DNA of 19,819 bases from positions 1-19,819 of the forward strand of contig JAQUJJ010000063.1 in NCBI GenBank assembly GCA_028681035.1, read 5' to 3'. Position 1 is the stretch's first letter. The number at the start of each line of letters is the position of its first letter. The notes beneath the pieces were generated by a model. It was not told where the DNA came from, made no database searches, and saw only the letters and a list, made by a program, of their open reading frames with translations. The translations under genes were made by a program, and so were the position numbers. The DNA comes from Candidatus Cloacimonadota bacterium (lineage in GTDB: Bacteria; Cloacimonadota; Cloacimonadia; Cloacimonadales; Cloacimonadaceae). Positions 1 to 7,304 of the stretch are shown piece by piece.

Positions 1-1
1 G

Positions 2-100
2 CAATGGCTTGCGACGGACACTCATCTGGATATTGAGACAATCAGTTTTCATATTCGTCAGATTCTACAGGCTGGGATACTGGTTAAAGAGCTTGTGTGA
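2..100 (+). CDS. C-terminal end of an unrecognised protein (5' partial)
   Basis: An open frame enters from the left edge and encodes about 32 residues ending ISFHIRQILQAGILVKELV before TGA at 98-100. Its stop overlaps the GTG of the next gene in a GTGA arrangement, typical of translationally coupled operon genes, which supports this being a real gene end. The sequence looks like a small helical, possibly winged-helix, tail: a recognition-helix-like ISFHIRQIL followed by AGILVKE. ArsR-like regulators and the C-terminal domain of DprA have comparable tails, but the fragment is too short to choose between them. Confidence 0.6.
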   Translation, partial: QWLATDTHLDIETISFHIRQILQAGILVKELV

Positions 101-1173
101 TATCTATGTTGGGTTCTCTGTTTTCGTTTCCGTTTTTCCTGCGAAGGTTTAGTAAGCAGCGTAAGTATATTCTTGTTTCTTTGTTCATATTTGGCATCTT
201 GCACAGCGTTTCTGCGTTGCAAATTCCTTTAGTATTTAGCTGGGATTCGTTAAACAGCGGCTCTTACACAGAAACTCAAACCAATAAAGAGATTTCATGG
301 AACGAGTTTTATCGAGTTGGGATAGCGGTGGATTCGGTTGTCTATAAGCAAACGGAGCTAAAGTTTCACGCCCAAAATAGAGCAGAATTCTTAAAGAACT
401 ATCTAGAGCTGAAAGATGTGCAGTTAACCTACAGGCTTGATAACTGGGCGATTAAGGCATCTTCTCAACCTATTGGTTACGGTATTAGGGATGGACGTAA
501 TCCATATCATCTGCTCAGCCCTGCTAAAGGCGACTATTTGTTCCAAGCCAGCCGCTTTAATGGGCTTAGGATAGCTTACTGGAGAGGTGAATCAACGTTT
601 GGCATTGCCTTAGGTGGCAATGTGCAGAACCAGGCTATAGCTGCAATAGATGCGTTGTGGGAAAAGAGCGATCATTCCCTCCAGTTTTCTTTGTCACAAG
701 AGGCAAGGGCAATGGATACTTTTTGGCGAACTCCTGTTGGTATTTCTGCTGCTAGTGCAGATTTTAATACTCAAAAGCTAACACTGCATTCGGAATTTGC
801 GTTTAGTTATTTCCCCAAGCACGATTTAACCAAGGAACATATCAGCACCTTTTCTCAACTTGAACTGGGTATAAAACCATCTCCACAAAGCTTTTTCTAT
901 GTGATAGCCGAATCCAATCAACTTGAACCAAAACAAAATGCACTGCAGTTTTTCCAGACTACTTTTAGTTATGATATAGCTTCCTTCTCGCTTACTCCGG
1001 GTGTTACGATTGATAGTTTTGAGAATCAATCTACATCAAGTTATCACTTTCTTGCGGAGTGGCACCTGGGAAAGTTCCAAAGAGTGGGTATGTTCTATCG
1101 TTTGGAAGAAAGTAGCCATATCAAGAGCAGGCATATTGTGGGATTACAGGCAGAGCTATATTATGGCATATAA
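97..1173 (+). CDS. Outer-membrane beta-barrel protein (porin-like), unknown substrate
   Basis: The 358-residue protein has an N-terminal export signal: a basic stretch (RRFSKQRK), a hydrophobic core (YILVSLFIFGIL) and a likely signal-peptidase site after HSVSA near residue 40. The mature part alternates polar and hydrophobic residues in short strands (for example LQLTYRL-like, SFFYVIAES, FQRVGMFYRLEES) and ends VGLQAELYYGI, as expected for a barrel strand at the C-terminus. I recognise no specific porin family. The signal n-region is unusually long, over 20 residues. GTG at 97 overlaps the upstream stop (GTGA); ATG at 106 is an alternative start, and AAAGAG at 87-92 could serve either. The 3' end overlaps the next gene by 11 nt, so the two are probably co-translated. 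An envelope location is well supported; the function is not. Confidence 0.8.
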   Translation: MISMLGSLFSFPFFLRRFSKQRKYILVSLFIFGILHSVSALQIPLVFSWDSLNSGSYTETQTNKEISWNEFYRVGIAVDSVVYKQTELKFHAQNRAEFLKNYLELKDVQLTYRLDNWAIKASSQPIGYGIRDGRNPYHLLSPAKGDYLFQASRFNGLRIAYWRGESTFGIALGGNVQNQAIAAIDALWEKSDHSLQFSLSQEARAMDTFWRTPVGISAASADFNTQKLTLHSEFAFSYFPKHDLTKEHISTFSQLELGIKPSPQSFFYVIAESNQLEPKQNALQFFQTTFSYDIASFSLTPGVTIDSFENQSTSSYHFLAEWHLGKFQRVGMFYRLEESSHIKSRHIVGLQAELYYGI

Positions 1174-1906
1174 GTATCTTACTGCACTCCTGCTTGTTCT
1201 CTGCCTGTTGCTCACGGTTTCATGTAATATGCTAACTAAGCCCTCGCAAGCTCTGCCAATAATTACCATCACCTTTGATGACCAAAATGCCAATGTATAT
1301 GGAATAGCACTGCCAATCATGGCACAATATGGCTATAGAGGCAGTTGTTTCGTGAATAGCAGCAGATTAGGGCAAGAGGGTTTGCTTAGCAGAGATGAGG
1401 TAATATCACTAAACAAACAGTATAATTGGGAGATTGGCGGTCATTCCCTGGATCATGAGCATCTTCCTCAGCTTAGCTATAGGGAAGCCGAGCTTGCCAT
1501 TGGCGATGATTTTAGGAACTTGCAAACTATGGGTGTCAACCCCATTTCATTTGCTATTCCTTATGGCAATTGCCCTGCCGAGTATTATCCTATACTTTTG
1601 CAGTACTACCAAAATATTCGAGGTAGCAGCGATTTTGCCATGTTCCAGCCCATAGACAGGCATAGTTTGGGCTATTTCCCTTATCAAAATAGCTGGACTG
1701 CCTCCATTATGAAGGAACGTATCAGGCGTGGCATTGTTAATCACGAGAGCCTTGTTGTATTGGGTTTCCACAGGATAGGTGATGAAACAGATTCTTACAC
1801 AGACAATTGCCCAGCAACTGTGTTTGCGGAGATTATCAATTATATCCACCACTTAGGCTTGGAAGTGTTACCCTTATCCGCAGCAGTTGATAAATTAAAC
1901 CATTAA
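1163..1906 (+). CDS. Lipoprotein polysaccharide deacetylase (NodB-homology, carbohydrate esterase 4 type)
   Basis: The 247-residue protein begins with a lipoprotein signal (AYKYLTALLLVLCLLLTVSC, lipobox LTVSC, Cys21), so it should be membrane-anchored and face the periplasm. NodB-domain motifs are present in order: the metal/catalytic Asp pair in ITFDD (D39, D40), the metal-binding HSLDH (H94, H98), FAIPYGN (130-136) corresponding to the usual RxPYG loop, and LGFHRI (H203) near the end. This set implies metal-dependent removal of acetyl groups from an N-acetylated glycan, such as peptidoglycan or an exported polysaccharide; the substrate cannot be read from the sequence. ATG 1163 is chosen because it places the signal peptide at the N-terminus. 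It lies 11 nt inside the preceding barrel gene, which implies coupling. The frame is open further upstream, but that part is barrel-gene shadow. Confidence 0.88.
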   Translation: MAYKYLTALLLVLCLLLTVSCNMLTKPSQALPIITITFDDQNANVYGIALPIMAQYGYRGSCFVNSSRLGQEGLLSRDEVISLNKQYNWEIGGHSLDHEHLPQLSYREAELAIGDDFRNLQTMGVNPISFAIPYGNCPAEYYPILLQYYQNIRGSSDFAMFQPIDRHSLGYFPYQNSWTASIMKERIRRGIVNHESLVVLGFHRIGDETDSYTDNCPATVFAEIINYIHHLGLEVLPLSAAVDKLNH

Positions 1907-1916
1907 CGCGTTATTC

Positions 1917-2231
1917 GTGAACGATTTTACTGCTTCAGTAATACAAATAATCCAAGCTATTCCTCACGGAAAGGTGGCAGGTTATGGGCAGATAGCTACA
2001 ATGGCGGGTAATGCTAGGGCTGCCCGCGTGGTATCGCGTATTCTGCATACTTGCACCGGAAAGCATGCGCTTCCGTGGTGGAGGGTTATCCGCAATAGCG
2101 GAGAGATTGCACTGCAAGGTGAAGGCGGGGCTTTACAAAAAGAAATGCTGCTTGCAGAAGGGATTGTGTTTATCGGGAATGCCAAACTTGACATGGAGCA
2201 ATATGCTTGGAAAGGAGATTCTGCTTACTGA
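1917..2231 (+). CDS. Alkyltransferase-like protein (ATL / MGMT DNA-binding domain) with PWWRV in place of PCHRV
   Basis: The 104-residue protein matches the O6-alkylguanine-DNA alkyltransferase DNA-binding domain. It has IPHGKVAGYGQIA (15-27, including the conserved Tyr23), the arginine-finger region AARVV (R37), and LLAEGIVF near the end. The alkyl-acceptor motif PCHRV is PWWRV at residues 53-57. Known ATL proteins have Trp at the Cys position (PWHRV), bind alkylated DNA without repairing it and pass lesions to nucleotide excision repair. Here the His is Trp as well, so methyl transfer should be impossible. GTG 1917 is chosen because the domain starts at once and no ATG precedes it in frame. 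I see no clear ribosome site, and the gene starts 10 nt after the deacetylase stop, which suggests read-through translation in one operon. Family assignment is strong; the ATL role is inferred from the motif. Confidence 0.87.
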   Translation: MNDFTASVIQIIQAIPHGKVAGYGQIATMAGNARAARVVSRILHTCTGKHALPWWRVIRNSGEIALQGEGGALQKEMLLAEGIVFIGNAKLDMEQYAWKGDSAY

Positions 2232-2356
2232 GGATTGCCAGCTCACTTATAGTAGCATAGTCCGCACATCTTTGTAGTAACACAAAGCTTTGCTGCTTGA
2301 CAATTATCTTCATGTTCAGATTTTGGAATCAGCAGTTAAGCTCTAGGCTTTTTTCT

Positions 2357-2400
2357 ACAGCCACCCTGACTGAGATAGGCAGGATGGCTGTATTTTATTT
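2357..2400 (+). terminator. Hairpin terminator after the ATL gene, or attenuator before the ABC genes
   Basis: ACAGCCACCCTG (2357-2368) pairs with CAGGATGGCTGT (2380-2391) over 12 positions with one G-U pair and an 11-nt loop, followed by ATTTTATTT. It resembles a Rho-independent terminator. Its position, only 3 nt before the AGGAG of the next gene, would also allow an attenuation or translation-masking role. Confidence 0.6.
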
Positions 2401-2413
2401 ATAGGAGAAAAGG

Positions 2414-3319
2414 ATGAGAAAGCTAACTATTGCATTGCTAACCTTAGTGCTGCTTGCGGCGTGCACAAAGCAGAGCCAAACGCTTAAAATTGGGATCATC
2501 AAGCCCTCAATAGACCATCTGCCATTGTCTTACGGTATGCAAAAGGGCTTATTTGATTCGTCACAATACAGTCTTGTTTCTTTCACCAGCGGTTGGGAAG
2601 TTCAGGAAGCACTTGTTGCTGGTAAGCTTGATGTTGCTATATTGCCATTCACCTATGTTTGGAATGCAGCATCAAAAGGCTTTCCGCTAAAGACAGTATC
2701 TTTTTTTGAACGTGAAACCGATGCCATTATTACCCAAAAAGAAATCACCGCTCCAGCCCAATTGTGCGGGAAAAGGATTGGTTTGTTAAAAGCCTCTTCG
2801 CTGGACGTTTTATGGCGAGACTACGCTATGCGGGAAAAGATTAATGCAGAAACGGTATATTTTCGTTCCCCCAATGAAGCAGTGGCAGCCCTACAAAATA
2901 GGGATGTAGATGCTGTTGTGCTATATGTCCCAATCGTAACCAAGATAGCTGCGGATTACAACGTACTCCATTGGTTCAGTGAAAGCTATCCGGCTCATCC
3001 CTGCTGCGATATTGCTGTAAATACCAATGCTATTGGTAAAGGGAAACTTAAGCTATTGAAATCATTTATTGCTGAACTGGAAGGCTCTGTGGCTAAATTG
3101 TATGACAATTCTGATGATATGATAGCATATCTGAAACAGGAATATGGTGTTACAGAAGAGCTATGCTTTGATGCCATACATCACACTGCGTTTGGCATGG
3201 GCTTAGATGATAGCGGAAAAGAATTTGAGCAAAAGATGGCAGCGGTTTCTAAAGAAGCAGGCTATTTGGACAGGATTCCCACCTTGCAGGAAGTGTTTTG
3301 GGACTTTGATGATAAATAG
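2414..3319 (+). CDS. ABC transporter substrate-binding lipoprotein (SsuA/ThiY/NMT1-like)
   Basis: The 301-residue protein starts with a lipoprotein signal (RKLTIALLTLVLLAAC, lipobox LLAAC, Cys17). The mature region has features of the NMT1/SsuA/ThiY periplasmic-binding fold: LKIGIIKPSIDHLPL at the first strand, YGMQKGLF (the usual 'A...kGlF' helix), EVQEALVAGKLDVAILP, then CGKRIGLLKASS and NEAVAALQNRDVDAVVLYVP in the second lobe. It would deliver a small solute, of the taurine, sulfonate or pyrimidine-precursor type, to the permease encoded next; the ligand is not predictable by eye. AGGAG at 2403-2407 sits 6 nt before ATG 2414 and fixes the start. It overlaps the permease gene by 11 nt. No ATPase gene lies alongside. 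Confidence 0.85.
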   Translation: MRKLTIALLTLVLLAACTKQSQTLKIGIIKPSIDHLPLSYGMQKGLFDSSQYSLVSFTSGWEVQEALVAGKLDVAILPFTYVWNAASKGFPLKTVSFFERETDAIITQKEITAPAQLCGKRIGLLKASSLDVLWRDYAMREKINAETVYFRSPNEAVAALQNRDVDAVVLYVPIVTKIAADYNVLHWFSESYPAHPCCDIAVNTNAIGKGKLKLLKSFIAELEGSVAKLYDNSDDMIAYLKQEYGVTEELCFDAIHHTAFGMGLDDSGKEFEQKMAAVSKEAGYLDRIPTLQEVFWDFDDK

Positions 3320-3920
3320 TGCACTGCTGCTTAGCGATATTACCGTATCATTCTGCCGGGTACTATCTTGGACTCTTATCTCCTGGTTTGTAGGTATGGC
3401 AATAGGCTATGCTTGTTATCGCTATAAAAAGTTTGAGTTTTTGGCTTTACCATTGGTAAATTTTATCCGTCATATCTCCCCTTTCTGTTGGCTACCGTTA
3501 ATTATCATTGTAGCAGGGATTGGAGAAATATCAGTGGGCATAACATTATTGATATCTCTTACTTTTCATGCAGTTATAGTTACCTTGGAGCTGTTGCGCA
3601 GTTTGCCCAAAATCGTGTTGGAACAAGCTAGATTGGACGGAGCCACAGGTTGGGCATTATTCTTCCAAATAGAGCTTCCTATCTGCCTAAGCGGTGCAAT
3701 TGATATCTTTAGAGTGCTATGGGGAGTTGGCTGGAGCGTTGTGATTGCAGCCGAAATGCTAGGGGTAAGCTCTGGTTTGGGTTACCGCTTACTGGATTTC
3801 AGATATTTGCTACGCTATCGTGAAATGCTGGTTTACATCGCCATAATCGGCGTTATTGGTGTAGCCTCAGACTACCTGCTGAAACGAATCAAGCGTTTAA
3901 TATGCACAGAGTTTGTCTAA
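3309..3920 (+). CDS. ABC transporter permease (SsuC/ThiX-like)
   Basis: The 203-residue protein is mostly membrane helices, with at least five hydrophobic segments around residues 18-36, 44-51, 60-95, 135-152 and 174-190. It carries the permease signature EQARLDGATGWALFFQIELP (105-124), the EAA-type cytoplasmic loop with conserved Gly and LP that docks on the ATPase. This places it in the binding-protein-dependent inner-membrane permease family. It is short; SsuC-type permeases are usually about 250-260 residues, so one N-terminal helix may be missing. ATG 3309 lies within the last codons of the binding-protein gene (11-nt overlap). The frame is open upstream to about 3207, but there it only shadows that gene. 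Translational coupling to the binding protein is likely. Its ATPase partner must come from elsewhere in the genome. Confidence 0.85.
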   Translation: MINSALLLSDITVSFCRVLSWTLISWFVGMAIGYACYRYKKFEFLALPLVNFIRHISPFCWLPLIIIVAGIGEISVGITLLISLTFHAVIVTLELLRSLPKIVLEQARLDGATGWALFFQIELPICLSGAIDIFRVLWGVGWSVVIAAEMLGVSSGLGYRLLDFRYLLRYREMLVYIAIIGVIGVASDYLLKRIKRLICTEFV

Positions 3921-4029
3921 GGATAATTGCTGTAATTGCTATAAACTCCTGACCCTCGCTGAAGATACAGATTCCTTACTGCTAAATAAATAACTGCGAG
4001 CCAAAACAAAGTCTATTATTTATATCGTT

Positions 4030-4112
4030 CTTGCTTGAATTGCCCTATCATTGCCCACCCATTGCCCTCCACATGGACAATGAGTGGGCAATGATAGGGC
4101 AATTCAAGCAAG
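4030..4112. repeat. Long palindrome built from 11-bp ATTGCCC modules; copy 1 of a dispersed pair
   Basis: The arm at 4030-4058 is the exact reverse complement of 4084-4112 (29 of 29 positions). Pairing continues inward to about 38 positions with two mismatches, leaving a loop of roughly 7 nt around TCCACAT. Within each arm ATTGCCC (or GGGCAAT) recurs every 11 bp: three times on the left and twice, with a third decayed copy (GACAAT), on the right. A near-identical copy in the opposite orientation lies at 19064-19149. Such a structure could act as a terminator for the ABC genes, or be a mobile palindromic repeat of the REP/MITE kind. Confidence 0.9.
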
Positions 4113-4269
4113 GAAGAGCGAATATCTGCCAGTACTGATAAGATTCTATCATGAGTTTGGAAATCTCAAATGCGTTGCTCTCACCTTTTCAGAGGTAAAT
4201 GCGGCATAATATAGAGCTGAATTATGAATAGTCCTTTCAAGATGTGCGTATTCACAACAAAAAAAGATG

Positions 4270-4302
4270 TTGACATAATCTACATATCAATGAGCTTATA
4301 AA
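4270..4302 (+). promoter_or_regulatory. Possible promoter for the receiver/ATP-grasp gene
   Basis: TTGACA at 4270-4275 is followed by TATAAA at 4297-4302, 36 bp before the start codon. The spacer of 21 bp is longer than the usual 16-18, so this is a weak candidate, and promoter rules for this lineage are not established here. Confidence 0.22.
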
Positions 4303-4337
4303 AATATGAGATTAAACACGATAATTGAGGTATAGTG

Positions 4338-7304
4338 ATGAAATTGGATGATCTGAATTACTACTATAATAAATTCAAGTTTGGGGAGGATATCTTTCAT
4401 CAATTGATGCAGAAAAGAGTGCGGGAAATCCTTTTGATTTCCACCTTTTACGACGCATTTATTTTTGAACAGGATGGCAGACTCTCCGAGCAAATCTTTG
4501 GAGAGTATAGGCAATTAAACCTAACCACTACTCCACGTATTACATCTGTTCCCACCGGAGAAGAAGCTTTGGCAAAAATGAAAGAGCATAGCTTTGATTT
4601 GGTGATAACCATGATGCGTATTGGAGAAATAGGTCCCTTCCAGCTTGCCAAATCTATAAAGGAAACCAATCCGGACTTGCCGGTATTGTTGCTTTTGAAT
4701 GTGGCTTCGGACTATGTAATCTGGGAGAACCACCCCAATGAAAAGCAATACATAGATGATGTTTTTCTTTGGAATGGTGACACCAAGTTGTTTTTGGCTA
4801 TGGTGAAGAGTGTGGAAGACAAGATGAATATGGAATATGACACAGCTCATGGCTTGGTGAGGGTGATTCTGCTGGTGGAAGATTCTGTTCACTACTATTC
4901 TATGTTCTTGCCTTCCTTGTATTCGGTGGTGATGAAACAGACGCAGAAGCTTATAGAAGAAGAGGTTAGCGATGTAAACAAGCAGCTAAGAATGCGCATC
5001 CGCCCCAAGGTAATGATGGTACACAATTATGAAGAAGCACTGGCGTTTTATGATAAGTATTCGGAGTATTTGCTATGCCTAATATCTGATGTCCGCTACA
5101 AAGTTGGGGGCGTGATGGATGCCCAAGCTGGAATAAAGCTTATAAAGCATATCATGAAAACCAAAAGTGATTTGCCTATGATATTGCAATCGTCTGAAAT
5201 TGAAAACGAGAAAATTGCTAATGAATTAGGGGTATTCTTTCTTAATAAAAACTCGAAAAAGCTATTCTCGGAATTGCGCAGCTACATGGTTTACAATCTG
5301 GGTTTTGGCAATTTCAGTTTTAGGGATGAGGAAGGAAATATCATTGAAGAAGCTGCTAATATTGCCGAGTTTGAGAACAAGATACTGAAGATACCCGAAG
5401 AAAGCTTGGTCTTTCATAGTAAGTTCAACCACTTTTCAAACTGGTTGATTGCGCATGGAGAGGTTCAGATAGCTAAAAAGATACGCCCGATGAAGATAGA
5501 AGATTTTGACACTAGGGAAGAGCTGCGAGAATATCTGTATCATGTATTCCGAACGGTGCGCATAAATAAAAACCGGGGAAAGATAATCAATTTCGATGCC
5601 ATATCACTAAGCGAGATGAACCAGATAATTAGGCTTACAGAAGGTTCACTTGGGGGGAAAGGCAGAGGTTTAGCATTTTTGAACGCCTTACTTTGCACGA
5701 TGGATTACGAGAAAAAGTTTGATTCGATTTCTATATCATTGCCCAGTACGGCAATAATTGGAACCTGGGAGTTTGACCAGTTTGTGGAAAGCAATGAGAT
5801 ATCGCAACAAATCACTGGGAAAAATGATGAAGAGATAGATGCTATCTTTATGGCGGGAAGGCTCTCAGATCAGTTGGTGGCGCGCTTGGAAGTGTATCTT
5901 GATGAGGTTACATATCCAATTGCCGTACGCTCCTCCAGCCTTTTGGAGGATTCTCAGGCACAACCATTGGCAGGGGTGTACCGCACTTTTATGCTGCCAA
6001 ATAACCATTCGGATAAAATGTATCGCCTAAAACAGCTGATGGATGCCATAAAGCTGGTGTTTTCTTCGGTGTATCTCTCTTATGTGATGACGTTTTTGGA
6101 GGCGTTGAACTATAAAGCCGAAGAAGAAAAAATGGCTGTGATTATCCAAGAGGTTGTTGGTTGTTTGAAAGGGGAGCATTATTACTACCCCCATATATCT
6201 GGGGTAGCGCAGTCCTACAATTTCTATCCCACAGCCCATTTGTTACATACCGATGGTATCGCTAACATTGCTTTAGGGTTGGGGAAGTCGGTGGTTGAAG
6301 GTAAGCATAGTTTCCGTTTTTGCCCAAAATATCCTCAAATGGATATGCTGCCCCAACAAGAAATGATGCGCTCTTCTCAAAAAGAATTCTTTGCTTTGGA
6401 TTTGTCCCTGAATGAATCTGATTTATCCAAAGGAGAGGACGCAACACTCGCTAAACTGACAATTAAAGATGCAGATAAACACGATAGTCTTCGTTTTATT
6501 GCCTCAGTTTGGGATTATGACAACTATAGGCTTACCGAAAACTTGTCTGAACGGGGCATGAAAGTGCTTACTTTCTCCAATATTCTTAAACACGGCTATT
6601 TCCCACTGGCAAAAATATTGGAAGAGCTACTGGAAATTGGAGAGATTGCATTGGGGATTCCGGTGGAAATAGAGTTTGCTGTTAATCTTGAATACAACGA
6701 GCGGTATAAGCAAAAGCCCAGTTTTTGCATTCTTCAGATTCGCCCTTTAAGTGTTAGTGCCGATGCTTACAGTATTGATGTGGAACAATTAGTTAAAAAA
6801 GAACTATTAATGTACACCGAACAAGGCATGGGGAATGGGATTATTGAAGAATTAACGAACATAATATACCTTGATCCCAAGAGTTTTGATAAAACCAGAA
6901 CACTTGAGATGCAGGAAGAGATTGAACTATTTAATAACAAAATGATTGAGACAGGTAAACATTATATTCTTATCGGTCCCGGTAGATGGGGTTCCAGAGA
7001 TAGATTCCTTGGCGTTCCGGTGCGCTGGACTCAGATTAACCAAGCAAAAGTGATATTGGAAACAGGGATGAGGGATTTCATTGTTGAGGCTTCGCAAGGA
7101 ACCCACTTTTTCCATAATCTTGTTGCTATGAATGTAGGTTATTTTACTATCCCCTTCTTTTCGCAAACTGATTTTGTTGATATGGAATGGCTGTTTGACC
7201 AACCCATCAAAGAGAGAGGAGAGTTCTTTGTGCATCTTGAATTTAAGCATCCTTTGATAGTGCGAATGGATGGGAAAACGGGCATTGCTGTAATCCATAA
7301 GTAA
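4338..7304 (+). CDS. Hybrid protein: two receiver-like domains fused to a PEP-synthase/PPDK-type ATP-grasp domain
   Basis: The 988-residue cytoplasmic protein has four parts. (1) Residues ~30-164 have a receiver-like fold (EILLIS, HSFDLVITMMRIG, NPDLPVLLL) but lack the acidic pair and the phospho-acceptor Asp. (2) Residues ~175-315 are a receiver with all key positions: E181-D182 in LLVEDS, acceptor D251 in LISDVR, Ser ~285 in LQSSE, Lys304 in FLNKNS. (3) Residues ~430-805 are the PPDK/PEP-synthase N-terminal ATP-grasp domain: LGGKGRGLAFLN, AVRSSSLLEDSQAQPLAGVY, QEVVG, GLGKSVVEG, VEIEFAV and LQIRPL. (4) Residues ~865-988 form a conserved-looking C-terminal domain with IGPGRWGSRDRF and EASQGTHFFHNL. 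The phosphohistidine swivel domain (TSHAA-type motif) and the TIM barrel of true PEP synthase are absent. ATG 4338 is chosen because GAGG (4327-4330) sits 7 nt upstream; GTG 4335 is in frame. It stands alone, flanked by gaps. Its substrate is unknown. Confidence 0.85.
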   Translation: MKLDDLNYYYNKFKFGEDIFHQLMQKRVREILLISTFYDAFIFEQDGRLSEQIFGEYRQLNLTTTPRITSVPTGEEALAKMKEHSFDLVITMMRIGEIGPFQLAKSIKETNPDLPVLLLLNVASDYVIWENHPNEKQYIDDVFLWNGDTKLFLAMVKSVEDKMNMEYDTAHGLVRVILLVEDSVHYYSMFLPSLYSVVMKQTQKLIEEEVSDVNKQLRMRIRPKVMMVHNYEEALAFYDKYSEYLLCLISDVRYKVGGVMDAQAGIKLIKHIMKTKSDLPMILQSSEIENEKIANELGVFFLNKNSKKLFSELRSYMVYNLGFGNFSFRDEEGNIIEEAANIAEFENKILKIPEESLVFHSKFNHFSNWLIAHGEVQIAKKIRPMKIEDFDTREELREYLYHVFRTVRINKNRGKIINFDAISLSEMNQIIRLTEGSLGGKGRGLAFLNALLCTMDYEKKFDSISISLPSTAIIGTWEFDQFVESNEISQQITGKNDEEIDAIFMAGRLSDQLVARLEVYLDEVTYPIAVRSSSLLEDSQAQPLAGVYRTFMLPNNHSDKMYRLKQLMDAIKLVFSSVYLSYVMTFLEALNYKAEEEKMAVIIQEVVGCLKGEHYYYPHISGVAQSYNFYPTAHLLHTDGIANIALGLGKSVVEGKHSFRFCPKYPQMDMLPQQEMMRSSQKEFFALDLSLNESDLSKGEDATLAKLTIKDADKHDSLRFIASVWDYDNYRLTENLSERGMKVLTFSNILKHGYFPLAKILEELLEIGEIALGIPVEIEFAVNLEYNERYKQKPSFCILQIRPLSVSADAYSIDVEQLVKKELLMYTEQGMGNGIIEELTNIIYLDPKSFDKTRTLEMQEEIELFNNKMIETGKHYILIGPGRWGSRDRFLGVPVRWTQINQAKVILETGMRDFIVEASQGTHFFHNLVAMNVGYFTIPFFSQTDFVDMEWLFDQPIKERGEFFVHLEFKHPLIVRMDGKTGIAVIHK

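Larger units (their letters stand above)
3921..4337. other. Gene-free interval with a long palindrome and a possible promoter
   Basis: I find no credible coding frame here and no ATPase remnant that would complete the preceding ABC transporter. The interval holds the 83-bp palindrome at 4030-4112, listed separately, and an AT-rich stretch from about 4250 that leads into the next gene and contains TTGACA at 4270-4275. The remaining sequence (3921-4029 and 4113-4250) shows nothing I recognise. Confidence 0.6.

Noticed and set aside
1001..1162. Upstream extension of the deacetylase frame
   Set aside because: It lies inside the barrel gene in another frame; starting at 1163 gives a standard lipoprotein signal.
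2297..2302. TTGACA as a promoter for the ABC genes
   Set aside because: No acceptable -10 element lies 16-18 bp downstream (ATTTTG only), and a terminator-like hairpin intervenes before the gene.
4338..7304. Calling the gene PEP synthase (ppsA) or PPDK
   Set aside because: Only the ATP-grasp portion matches; the catalytic phosphohistidine and PEP-binding barrel are absent and two receiver-like domains are added.
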